From Maricaulis parjimensis (lineage in GTDB: Bacteria; Pseudomonadota; Alphaproteobacteria; Caulobacterales; Maricaulaceae): a stretch of DNA of 56,344 nucleotides. Below, piece by piece: positions 46,430-53,663 of this stretch (positions are counted from its first letter, which is position 1; every line of letters begins with the position of its first letter). The notes below the pieces were generated by a model, which saw nothing but the letters and a program-made list of their open reading frames with translations, was not told the origin of the DNA and ran no database searches. Where the stretch lies: assembly GCF_016817355.1 (NCBI RefSeq), contig NZ_JADOTT010000002.1, positions 1-56,344 on the forward strand, read 5' to 3'. The position numbers and the translations under genes were made by a program.

Positions 46430-46890
46430 TGCTGCTGTCCCGACTGCTCTATTTCAGCCGGCGGCGCTGGCAGGGTACAGACCCGGCCGATGCCGAGCGG
46501 ATGCTGGAGAACATTCTGGAAGCGGGACGCCGCAACAATCCCCGCGACGGGCTCAGCGGTGTCCTGATCGTCGATGACGACCTTTTCGTGCAGGTCCTCG
46601 AAGGACCTCGCTCGACATTGACGCGGACTTTCTCAAGGATCCAGACGGATGCCCGGCACGAGAAAGTCGTGCTGGCCGGTCTGGTGGAAGTTGGAGACCG
46701 CCTGTTCGATGGCTGGAATGTGCATGTCCGGCGCAAGCCCGGAGAGTCGGCGCGTCCGCCCTGGTTCGCCAGTCCGGAGGTCACCACGTTCGACGCCTTT
46801 CAGGTGAGTATTGAGAGATTGTTATGCACGGAGGGCGAAACTTCGGCACTCCTCTCCCGGACTAGTAAAATAACGCTGGATTTCGCATAG
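46429..46890 (+). CDS. BLUF-domain blue-light photoreceptor
   Basis: The 153-residue protein matches BLUF (sensors of blue light using FAD) at key positions: Tyr8 in LLYFS, Asn37 in RRNNPRDGLSGVL and Gln55 in FVQVLEGP, with Trp96 in RLFDGWNV. The Met that normally follows Trp two residues later is Val98 here. The C-terminal 50 residues (after about 100) have no obvious second domain, so output is probably by protein contact. It is translated from an ATG overlapping the chemoreceptor stop (TGATG), making a light/oxygen sensor pair. Confidence 0.87.
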   Translation: MLLSRLLYFSRRRWQGTDPADAERMLENILEAGRRNNPRDGLSGVLIVDDDLFVQVLEGPRSTLTRTFSRIQTDARHEKVVLAGLVEVGDRLFDGWNVHVRRKPGESARPPWFASPEVTTFDAFQVSIERLLCTEGETSALLSRTSKITLDFA

Positions 46891-46946
46891 CCTTCCGGGC
46901 ACAAGGCAAGTGTGATAAATACACAATAAAAGTACGTGTTTGGGGC

Positions 46947-47573
46947 ATGGACTGGGCAAGAAAAATCAAGGAATTGCGCTATTTTGAGGACCTCAAACAG
47001 GATGTCCTCGCGCGGCAATTGGGCGTAAGCCAAGCCAGTGTGAGTCAATGGGAGCGCGGGGTTGCAGAGCCACCGGAGAGCGCCCAGCGCCGCCTGCTTC
47101 GCCGCTTGGCCCAGACCCCGCCCGAGCGCTTTCTGCGCGCCCTCAAACAGAGTGTCCGCTCCAGTCCCAACGTTGCTTTCCTGATGGCGCGGCGTGATGG
47201 GACTGTCCATATCGAGCTGGTCAGTGAAGGTCTGGAGGCCCGCACAGATTTCCTGCGTGCCGATGATGTCGGACGTCCCCTGCGCGGACTGTTCGGTGAA
47301 CAGGTCGATGCCCAGCTGGCGGAGCTGGAGAAGGCGGGTCTGTTTGACGGCAAGCTTGAGGGCGTCCAGGCGATGGCCATGCTGACCCGCGAAGGGCGCT
47401 CACGCCCCGTCCAGGTCAGTATGATCCCGTTCCGCATCGAGAGTGCGGACATTGATTTCGTCGTTCGCGTGGAAGTGCGCTATCCGTCCCTGACCGTTGA
47501 CAATGTGCAGCATGTCGAGCCTGAGCTCATCATGCTGCCGCACCGTCGTTCCGAGCTGGAACCGGACTTCTAG
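46947..47573 (+). CDS. XRE-type regulator with possible PAS-like sensory domain
   Basis: The 208-residue product begins with an XRE helix-turn-helix (KIKELRYFEDLKQDVLARQL, GVSQASVSQWERG; about 1-55). The rest (about 75-190) alternates beta-like and helical segments (FLMARRDGTVHIELVSEGLE, GRPLRGLFGEQV, VSMIPFRIESADIDFVVRVEV), resembling a PAS fold, though I do not recognise a named family. It begins 56 bp after the BLUF gene, in the same orientation, and may be the transcriptional output of that unit. It ends 4 bases into the convergent rcdA gene. Confidence 0.8.
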   Translation: MDWARKIKELRYFEDLKQDVLARQLGVSQASVSQWERGVAEPPESAQRRLLRRLAQTPPERFLRALKQSVRSSPNVAFLMARRDGTVHIELVSEGLEARTDFLRADDVGRPLRGLFGEQVDAQLAELEKAGLFDGKLEGVQAMAMLTREGRSRPVQVSMIPFRIESADIDFVVRVEVRYPSLTVDNVQHVEPELIMLPHRRSELEPDF

Positions 47574-48097
47574 CGGTCGCCGAAAGCGCCGCGCAGCATG
47601 GCCATCTGATCCGCAACGGGATTGCTGTCGGCTTCGACCAGACCATCAATGTAGAGATTGTCGTCGATCCGCTTCAGCCGCTCATAGAGACGACGTGACC
47701 GGGTCACCAGATCCATCAGCGTGCGCGGTGCGTCTTCGCCTTCCGGCCAGAGACCATCGGTCGGTTTGTCGGTGCTGAGACGGTATTTGCCGTCCGTGGC
47801 ATCCTCGGCACTCATTTCACCTTCGGAGACCGCGCGCTGGGCGAGCAGCCAGGAGGCGGCCTGCATCAGGCGTGTGGTGAGCTTCATGCTCTCGGTGGCG
47901 TAGGACAGGGCGCCGGCGCGGTCGAGCGATTTGGAATCGTCGCGGCCCGGCCCATCCAGATAGGCGGCTGTCTCCTCGACCAGATCCATGCCTTCCCGGA
48001 AGAGTTTCTGGAACATCTCCGAATTGGCAAAATCCTGGGCTCGGGCGGCAGGTGCGCCCCCGGCGGGGAAGAGGGTCGGCGTCGTATCAGTCATCAC
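47570..48097 (-). CDS. rcdA: RcdA-like protein (DUF1465), ClpXP adaptor
   Basis: The 175-residue helical protein has NSEMFQKLFREGMDLVEE, AAYLDGPGRDDSK and TRLMQAASWLLAQRAV, the conserved DUF1465 blocks. In Caulobacter the family member RcdA is an adaptor that helps deliver CtrA to the ClpXP protease at the cell pole during the G1-to-S change. The same role here is by homology. Acidic/disordered C-terminal residues fit a protein-contact tail. Confidence 0.88.
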   Translation of the reverse strand: MMTDTTPTLFPAGGAPAARAQDFANSEMFQKLFREGMDLVEETAAYLDGPGRDDSKSLDRAGALSYATESMKLTTRLMQAASWLLAQRAVSEGEMSAEDATDGKYRLSTDKPTDGLWPEGEDAPRTLMDLVTRSRRLYERLKRIDDNLYIDGLVEADSNPVADQMAMLRGAFGDR

Positions 48098-48173
48098 GCG
48101 TCCGTTTATCGGTCGATCTCAGGGTTCGAACGAATCAAAGCAATCCGCGGGCCAGCTTCCCAAAAGAGTTTGA

Positions 48174-48371
48174 TCAAAACTTAAACACGGCGTCGGCAGC
48201 GGACCGTCCGGCCTGTTTTTTCTCAGTCATCGCGTCGATGCGCAGGATTTCCTCCTGCAGGAGGCGTTTGCGTTCCGCCAGATCCTCCAGAGAAAGCTCC
48301 GAGAGGTCTTCGCCCGGTGTGATCGTGTGCTTGGCCTTGGCACCGGCGGCGCTATCTTCATCATGAAACAT
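48174..48371 (-). CDS. DUF1192 family small protein
   Basis: The 65-residue product matches the short DUF1192 family of alphaproteobacteria: PGEDLSELSLEDLAERKRLLQEEILRIDA followed by a Lys-rich segment. A single amphipathic helix or coiled coil is expected. The function is unknown. It lies 76 bp upstream of rcdA on the same strand and may share its transcript. Confidence 0.82.
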   Translation of the reverse strand: MFHDEDSAAGAKAKHTITPGEDLSELSLEDLAERKRLLQEEILRIDAMTEKKQAGRSAADAVFKF

Positions 48372-48433
48372 GACCGTCCCACCTGTTTGTTGCGGTTCGC
48401 CCGATCATATAGCGCGAGAGCGGAGCTATTCCC

Positions 48434-49420
48434 ATGTCCCAGCCCCAGATCAATCATATCGTGATAACCCGCGAGCCCGGTGGTCCGGACGTGCTGGAGC
48501 TGGTGGAACGGGACATTCCGGTACCGGGGCCGGGCGAAATCCTGATCCGGAACACCGCTTGTGGCGTCAATCGCCCGGACCAGATCGAGCGGCTTGGTTT
48601 CTATCCCGCGCCGCCCGGTGCTCCGGAAGGCCTGGGGCTGGAGGTTTCCGGACATGTCGTGGCTCTGGGGGAAGGCGTAACGGGGCACACGATCGGTGAT
48701 GCGGTCGTCGCACTGGTCGCTGGCGGCGGTTATTCCGAACATGTGGTGGCCCCAGCAGGTTCCGTTCTCCCGGCCCCCTCCGGCGTTGATCTCGTCGATG
48801 CGGCCGGACTGCCCGAAACCGTGTTCACGGTCTGGACGAATGTGTTCGAGATTGGCGCATTGTCGCGGGATGAAACACTCCTTGTGCATGGCGGGACCAG
48901 CGGGATCGGCACGACCGCCATCCAGATGGCCAAGGCGCACGGAGCCCGTGTGATCGCGACGGCGGGGACACCGGACAAGCTTGCTCTGTGCCGCAAGCTC
49001 GGCGCGGATATCGCGATCAATTACCGCGAGGAAGACTTCGAGACTGTTGTGAACGAGGCCGGCGGCGCCGATGTCATCCTGGACATGGTGGGCGGCAGCA
49101 ATGTGCAGAAGAACATCAATTGCGCCCGGGCCGGCGCCCGCATTGTCTCCATCGCCTTCCTGCAGGGCAGCCGGTGCGAGTTGGACCTGATGCGTGTCAT
49201 GCTGAAGCGGATCACCCTGACGGGCTCCACCCTGCGGGCCCGGCCGGTCGAGGAGAAGGCGCGGCTGGCGGCGGCCATTCACAAGACGGTCTGGCCCTGG
49301 ATCGAGGCCGGCCAGGTGATCCCCGTCGTCGACAGCCGGTTTGCGCTCGCTGACGCCGCGTCGGCGCACGAACGTCTCGATAGTGGCCAGCACTCGGGAA
49401 AGATCCTTCTGACCTGCTGA
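48434..49420 (+). CDS. NAD(P)H:quinone oxidoreductase, zinc-free MDR family
   Basis: The 328-residue enzyme is of the PIG3/quinone oxidoreductase group of medium-chain dehydrogenases: CGVNRPDQIERLGFYP, LGLEVSGHVV, TVFTVWTNVF, and the nucleotide-binding HGGTSGIGTTAIQMAKAHG. The zinc ligands of alcohol dehydrogenases are not apparent. It probably reduces quinones or enones with NADPH. It diverges from the DUF1192/rcdA genes across 62 bp. Confidence 0.9.
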   Translation: MSQPQINHIVITREPGGPDVLELVERDIPVPGPGEILIRNTACGVNRPDQIERLGFYPAPPGAPEGLGLEVSGHVVALGEGVTGHTIGDAVVALVAGGGYSEHVVAPAGSVLPAPSGVDLVDAAGLPETVFTVWTNVFEIGALSRDETLLVHGGTSGIGTTAIQMAKAHGARVIATAGTPDKLALCRKLGADIAINYREEDFETVVNEAGGADVILDMVGGSNVQKNINCARAGARIVSIAFLQGSRCELDLMRVMLKRITLTGSTLRARPVEEKARLAAAIHKTVWPWIEAGQVIPVVDSRFALADAASAHERLDSGQHSGKILLTC

Positions 49421-49439
49421 CAATCTCCGCCCTGACCGC

Positions 49440-49490
49440 TTTCCAGTAACGCGAAAACGCGATATAAAAGTCTCAAATCGCTTTGAGACT
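49440..49490 (+). promoter_or_regulatory. Promoter with operator-like palindrome upstream of trcR
   Basis: TTTCCA (49440-49445) and TATAAA (49463-49468) are spaced by exactly 17 bp, predicting a start near 49475. A perfect 9-bp inverted repeat (49469-49490, AGTCTCAAA/TTTGAGACT, 4-base gap) overlaps that start, the position of a repressor operator; it could also be an RNA hairpin if transcription begins upstream. Confidence 0.5.
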
Positions 49491-49520
49491 GGCTCCGCCA
49501 CTTCAGAGCGTCGGAAGCCC

Positions 49521-49549
49521 AAGCCCGGCCGCCGTGTCGGGCTTTTTTT
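49521..49549 (+). terminator. Intrinsic terminator in the trcR leader
   Basis: AAGCCCG (49521-49527) pairs with CGGGCTT (49538-49544) across a 10-base loop, followed by seven T. It lies between the promoter at 49440 and the trcR start at 49576, so it either ends the upstream oxidoreductase message or acts as an attenuator. Confidence 0.75.
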
Positions 49550-49575
49550 GTTTCTCCCCAACGAAGAGGGAATCC

Positions 49576-50244
49576 ATGACCGAGATCCTGATGCCGAAAG
49601 CCACGGCTGTCTGGCTCGTCGACAACACGTCGCTGACCTTTGACCAGATCGCCGGTTTCTGCGGCCTGCACCCGCTGGAAGTCAAAGGCATTGCTGACGG
49701 TGATGTGGCCGTGGGCGTGCGGGGCGCTGACCCGATCTCCAACGGTCAGCTGACGCGTGAGGAAATCGAGAAGGCCGAAGCCAATTCGGACTACCAGATG
49801 ACGGTGGTGAAGCCGAAATATGCCGATCTCCACTCCCCGTCCAAGCGCCGCGGTCCGCGCTATACGCCGCTGTCGCGCCGCCAAAACCGTCCGGACGCGA
49901 TCGCCTGGCTTGTCCGCAACCACCCGGAATTGTCCGACGCGCAAATCTCCAAACTGATCGGCACGACGAAGACGACGATCGGTGCCGTGCGGGACCGTAC
50001 GCACTGGAATTCCGCCAATATCAAGCCGACCGATCCGGTTTCGCTCGGCCTGTGCACCCAGATCGACCTCGACGAGCAGGTGAAGAAGGCTTCGGCCCGC
50101 CGCCGCAAGCTGGAAGAGGAAAATCCGGAAATGCTTGCCGATACGCTCAAGGCCCAGGAAGACCTGCACGCCGAGCAGGAAGACGAGTTCAAGTCCAATG
50201 ATGATATCGACCTGGAAACGCTGTTTGGCGGTTCCAAGGACTAG
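49576..50244 (+). CDS. trcR: TrcR-like cell cycle transcriptional regulator (DUF1013)
   Basis: From ATG 49576 the product is 222 residues and matches DUF1013 (MPKATAVWLVDNTSLTFDQIAGFCGLHPLEVKGIADG; then PLSRRQNRPDAIAWLVRNHPEL). Two helix-turn-helix-like segments are visible (about 15-40 and 118-140), with an acidic/helical tail after 165. The family is named TrcR in databases because of a cell-cycle transcription role in alphaproteobacteria. A terminator follows 27 bases after the stop. Confidence 0.88.
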   Translation: MTEILMPKATAVWLVDNTSLTFDQIAGFCGLHPLEVKGIADGDVAVGVRGADPISNGQLTREEIEKAEANSDYQMTVVKPKYADLHSPSKRRGPRYTPLSRRQNRPDAIAWLVRNHPELSDAQISKLIGTTKTTIGAVRDRTHWNSANIKPTDPVSLGLCTQIDLDEQVKKASARRRKLEEENPEMLADTLKAQEDLHAEQEDEFKSNDDIDLETLFGGSKD

Positions 50245-50268
50245 TCCCTGCGGACATCGGATTGTGAA

Positions 50269-50298
50269 GAGGGCGGCTCGGTCGGGCCGCCCTTTTTC
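50269..50298 (+). terminator. trcR intrinsic terminator
   Basis: GGGCGGC (50271-50277) pairs with GCCGCCC (50286-50292) over an 8-base loop, followed by five T. Confidence 0.85.
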
Positions 50299-50418
50299 TG
50301 TCTGGCGTGTCACTGGCGGGTGTCTGGCGGGTCCGTGACGCAAGACTGGCGTGGCGGCGCGGCGCGGGAGGTGGTCTTCCGGGGCAATCGGATTACAACA
50401 GCCCGCAAGGAGAGTTTC

Positions 50419-50880
50419 ATGGCCTTCAAGGCAGACGCAGCGAAGATCAGACGCTGGCGCGAAGAGCGGCACTGGTCGCAGGAGCACCTGGCTGAACTGG
50501 CCGGTATCGGCCTGCGCACCCTGCAGCGAATCGAGAAGGGCGAGCCCGCCTCCAAGGACACGCTGATGGCGCTGGCGGCGGCCTTCGGTGTCGAGGTCCT
50601 GGCGCTGTGCATCGATCCGGAGGCCGAGGCGGCCGAGATTGTTCGCAAAAAGGACGCGAAAGTCGTGTCTGGCTTGCGCCTGTCGGTTGGCATCCACTTC
50701 GCCGGTTATGTCATCGGCATGGCGGTCTTTGCAGCGATCAGCCTGGGGGACACATCCGGCTATTGGATCATGAAATGGCCGACCCTGTGGTGGTCCGTCG
50801 GCATGGTCGCTCACGCTGCGACGCTGGGCATGGTCGAGCTTGTTGCGCGGACCCGGCAGGCCCAGGCCAATTGGAGCTAG
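50419..50880 (+). CDS. XRE regulator with C-terminal two-helix membrane anchor
   Basis: ATG 50419 follows AAGGAG by 8 bases. The 153-residue protein has an XRE helix-turn-helix (WSQEHLAELAGIGLRTLQRIEKG; about 15-65) and a linker, then two hydrophobic segments (about 93-110 and 122-140; FAGYVIGMAVFAAISLG and WWSVGMVAHAATLGMVELV), resembling the 2TM domain of membrane-bound regulators. Thus DNA binding at the membrane is implied. It overlaps the convergent dctM stop by 4 bases. Confidence 0.85.
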   Translation: MAFKADAAKIRRWREERHWSQEHLAELAGIGLRTLQRIEKGEPASKDTLMALAAAFGVEVLALCIDPEAEAAEIVRKKDAKVVSGLRLSVGIHFAGYVIGMAVFAAISLGDTSGYWIMKWPTLWWSVGMVAHAATLGMVELVARTRQAQANWS

Positions 50881-52157
50881 CGCATCAGGTTGACCAGGCT
50901 CATCGAGATGGCGGGGAAATAGGTCACTGCCATCAGGGCCACGAAGAGTGCGCCGTAGAAGGGCCAGATCGTCTTCACGGTCTCTTCCACCGGGACCTTG
51001 CCGATGGCGGAGCCCACGAAGAGGACAGAGCCCACGGGCGGCGTGACCAGGCCAATCCCCAGATTGAGCATCATCACCACGCCGAACTGGACCGGGTCCA
51101 TCCCCAGGCCCGAAACGATCGGCAGGAAGATGGGTGTGGTGATCACGATCAGCGGTGACATGTCCATGAAGGTGCCCAGCACCAGCAAGATCACATTGAT
51201 GATCAGCAGGATCAGGATCGGATTGTCGGTCAGCGTGGTGATCAGGCTGGCCAGCTGGGCCGGCGCTTCCAGCAGGGCCAGTGTCCAGCCGAAAGCCGAG
51301 GCCGAACCGATGATGAGCAGGACCATGGCGGTGGTCCGCACGGCCTGCACGGCCGCTTCCAGAAAGGCCTTCGCCCCCATGGAGCGATACAGAAGGGCCG
51401 CCACGGCGACCGTGTAGATGACGGCAATGGCCGAGCTTTCCGTGGCGGTGAAGAAACCACCCAATACGCCGCCGACGATGATGATCGCGGTCATCAGGCC
51501 CGGCAGCGCCATGATCAGGGCCCGCAGGAAGACCATCCAGCCCGGGAATTCGCCGCGCGGATAACCGCGCTTCACGGCGACGGCCCAGGCCGCCACCATC
51601 AGGGCGCCGCCGGTTAGCAGGCCCGGCACGATCCCGGCCACGAAAAGCTCGCCGATCGACACGCCGACACCCGCCGCGGCCGCATAGATGATCATGTTGT
51701 GCGAGGGCGGGATCAGCAGGCCGCAGATCGCCGAGGTCGAGGTGACATTGACGGCATAGTCCGCGTCATAGCCCCGCGACTTCATCATCGGCATCAGGGT
51801 GGATCCCATGGCCGAGACCGAGGCAATGGCCGAACCAGAGACAGCGCCGAACAGCATGGAGGCGCCGACATCGACCTGACCCAGACCGCCCCGCGCCCGG
51901 CCGAAGGCGGCTTCAGCCACCCTGACCAGTCTTTCGGCGATGCCGGATCGGTGCATGAGTTCGCCGGCAAAGACGAAAAAGGGAATGGCCATGAGCGAGA
52001 ACACGCTCATCCCGCCCGCCATGCGCTGGAACACGCCGATGGCCGGCAAATCCATGAAGAAAAAGGTGACCAGGGTCGCGCCCAGCAGGGAGAAGGCGAC
52101 GGGCACACCGCAGACCAGAAGCAGGGTGAGAACTCCGAGGAGAATGGCGAGTTCCAT
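50877..52157 (-). CDS. dctM: TRAP transporter large permease
   Basis: The 426-residue protein starts at ATG 52157 (MELAILLGVLTLLLVCG) and has the many membrane helices of DctM (PPSHNMIIYAAAAGVSIGELFVAG-type motif; SVLFVGSAIG near the end). A longer open frame upstream lacks membrane character and is excluded. It is the ion-driven transport subunit that pairs with DctQ and takes cargo from DctP. Confidence 0.93.
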   Translation of the reverse strand: MELAILLGVLTLLLVCGVPVAFSLLGATLVTFFFMDLPAIGVFQRMAGGMSVFSLMAIPFFVFAGELMHRSGIAERLVRVAEAAFGRARGGLGQVDVGASMLFGAVSGSAIASVSAMGSTLMPMMKSRGYDADYAVNVTSTSAICGLLIPPSHNMIIYAAAAGVGVSIGELFVAGIVPGLLTGGALMVAAWAVAVKRGYPRGEFPGWMVFLRALIMALPGLMTAIIIVGGVLGGFFTATESSAIAVIYTVAVAALLYRSMGAKAFLEAAVQAVRTTAMVLLIIGSASAFGWTLALLEAPAQLASLITTLTDNPILILLIINVILLVLGTFMDMSPLIVITTPIFLPIVSGLGMDPVQFGVVMMLNLGIGLVTPPVGSVLFVGSAIGKVPVEETVKTIWPFYGALFVALMAVTYFPAISMSLVNLMR

Positions 52158-52159
52158 GC

Positions 52160-52654
52160 CTACGCCTCCGTTTCGCCGGCGGCGGCCGGATTGAGGATTT
52201 CCAGGATGTTTTCCAGCGCGAACAGGGTGATCAGGGCACCGGAAACGGGCAGGGGCAGATAGGCCGCGCCGCGCGGAATACCCAGGGTCGGGATGACATG
52301 TTCCCAGGTGCGGGTGATCAACTCCCCGCCCCAGACGGCCATGGCGACACCGACCAGGGCGACCACGAGCTGGGCACCGATATTGATCAGTTTCTGCGGG
52401 CCGGAGGGCAGGGCATTCACCAGGGCGGAAATGCGGATGTGGAAGCCTTCCTTCACGCCGGCGGCTGCGGCGAAGGAGACATACCAGATCATCAGCACAA
52501 GCGAGGCCTGTTCGGACCAGGACGGGCTGGCATTGAGGACATAGCGGGCGAAGACCTGCCAGCCGATGATCAGTGTCATCACACTCAGGCCGATCCCGCC
52601 GAGCACGAGCAGGCTGCGACTGGCCAGGCGCAGGAAATGGGCAATGGCAGACAT
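52160..52654 (-). CDS. dctQ: TRAP transporter small permease
   Basis: The 164-residue protein has four membrane helices typical of DctQ, with WQVFARYVLNASPSWSEQASL and GVKEGFHIRI. It lies 2 bases before dctM and shares one base with the end of dctP, so the three TRAP subunits are translationally coupled. Confidence 0.92.
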   Translation of the reverse strand: MSAIAHFLRLASRSLLVLGGIGLSVMTLIIGWQVFARYVLNASPSWSEQASLVLMIWYVSFAAAAGVKEGFHIRISALVNALPSGPQKLINIGAQLVVALVGVAMAVWGGELITRTWEHVIPTLGIPRGAAYLPLPVSGALITLFALENILEILNPAAAGETEA

Positions 52655-53637
52655 CAGACCGCGGCCCCCATATTGCGGATATCCTCGACCAGGCGGCGCT
52701 GGACATCGCTGGTCACATACCGGTCCCAGACATCGCCCATGCGTTCGGAAAAGGCACCGATATCGGGGATTTCATTGGCCTGGATGCCGGCATCCAGCAC
52801 GCGCTGCCGCGAGGCATCAACCCGGGCATCCCACAGCGCCCGCATGACCGGCACGCTGTCGCGGGCCGCCTGGCGGAACAGGTCCTGATCGTCCGGTGAC
52901 AACCGGTCCCAGCTGCGCCTGGACATGACCAGGGCTTCCGGTGCCATGACATGGCGTGACAGGGAGTAATAGCGGGCCGCCTCGAAATGCCGGGTGGCCT
53001 CATAGGAGGGCCAGTTATTCTCGGCCCCGTCGATCACGCCCTGGACCAGGCCCTGATAGACCTCGCCGAAGGACATGGGCGTCGCATTGGCGCCCAGAGC
53101 ACCGACCATGGAGACATAGACGTCCGAATTGGGCACGCGGATCTTCAGGCCCTGCAGGTCGGCCGGTTCCATGATCGGGCCGCGCGTATTGTAGAAGCTG
53201 CGGGCACCGCTGTCATAGAAGCACAGCCCGATCAGCCCGTGCGGTTCCAGCGAATCCAGGATGGCCTGACCCGGTGCGCCATCCAGGGAGCGGCGCATAT
53301 GGTCGATCGAATTGAACAGGAAGGGCAGGGCGGGAACCACGGTTTCCGACGCAATCGAGTTGAGCGGCGCCAGATTGACCCGGTTGAGGTCGAGCGCGCC
53401 GAACACGGTGAGTTCCAGCGTGTCACGCTCGGAGCCCAGCTGTCCGCCGGCAAAGATCTTCATCGACAGCCGGCCGCCGGACCGTTCGGCGATCATGTCG
53501 GCCATCGCTTGCACGCCCTGAACGGTCGGATAGTCCGCCGCATGGGCGTCGGCCGAATTCAGGGCGCGTTCGCCGCGACCGCATCCGGCTACAGCCAGGG
53601 CTGCACCCGAGGCAATCAGATGTCGTCGGTTGATCAT
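52654..53637 (-). CDS. dctP: TRAP transporter solute-binding protein, Tat-type lipoprotein
   Basis: The 327-residue binding protein has an N-terminus with twin arginines (NRRHLIASGAALAVAGC) and a VAGC lipobox (Cys19). DctP landmarks are YPTVQGVQAMADMIAERSGG, GGQLGSERDTLE, LKIRVPNSDVYVSMVGALGANATPMSFGEVYQGLVQGVIDGAENNWPS. The arginine in KIRVP normally forms a salt bridge with the carboxylate of an organic acid, so an acidic sugar is plausible. It begins 26 bp after the pectate lyase gene. Confidence 0.93.
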   Translation of the reverse strand: MINRRHLIASGAALAVAGCGRGERALNSADAHAADYPTVQGVQAMADMIAERSGGRLSMKIFAGGQLGSERDTLELTVFGALDLNRVNLAPLNSIASETVVPALPFLFNSIDHMRRSLDGAPGQAILDSLEPHGLIGLCFYDSGARSFYNTRGPIMEPADLQGLKIRVPNSDVYVSMVGALGANATPMSFGEVYQGLVQGVIDGAENNWPSYEATRHFEAARYYSLSRHVMAPEALVMSRRSWDRLSPDDQDLFRQAARDSVPVMRALWDARVDASRQRVLDAGIQANEIPDIGAFSERMGDVWDRYVTSDVQRRLVEDIRNMGAAV

Positions 53638-53663
53638 GGCGTCTCCTCCCCGGATCCGCAGCG

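Noticed and set aside
52158-52706. Upstream extension of the dctM frame to 52706
   Set aside because: The extension overlaps dctQ completely and has no membrane or family character; ATG 52157 gives a normal DctM.
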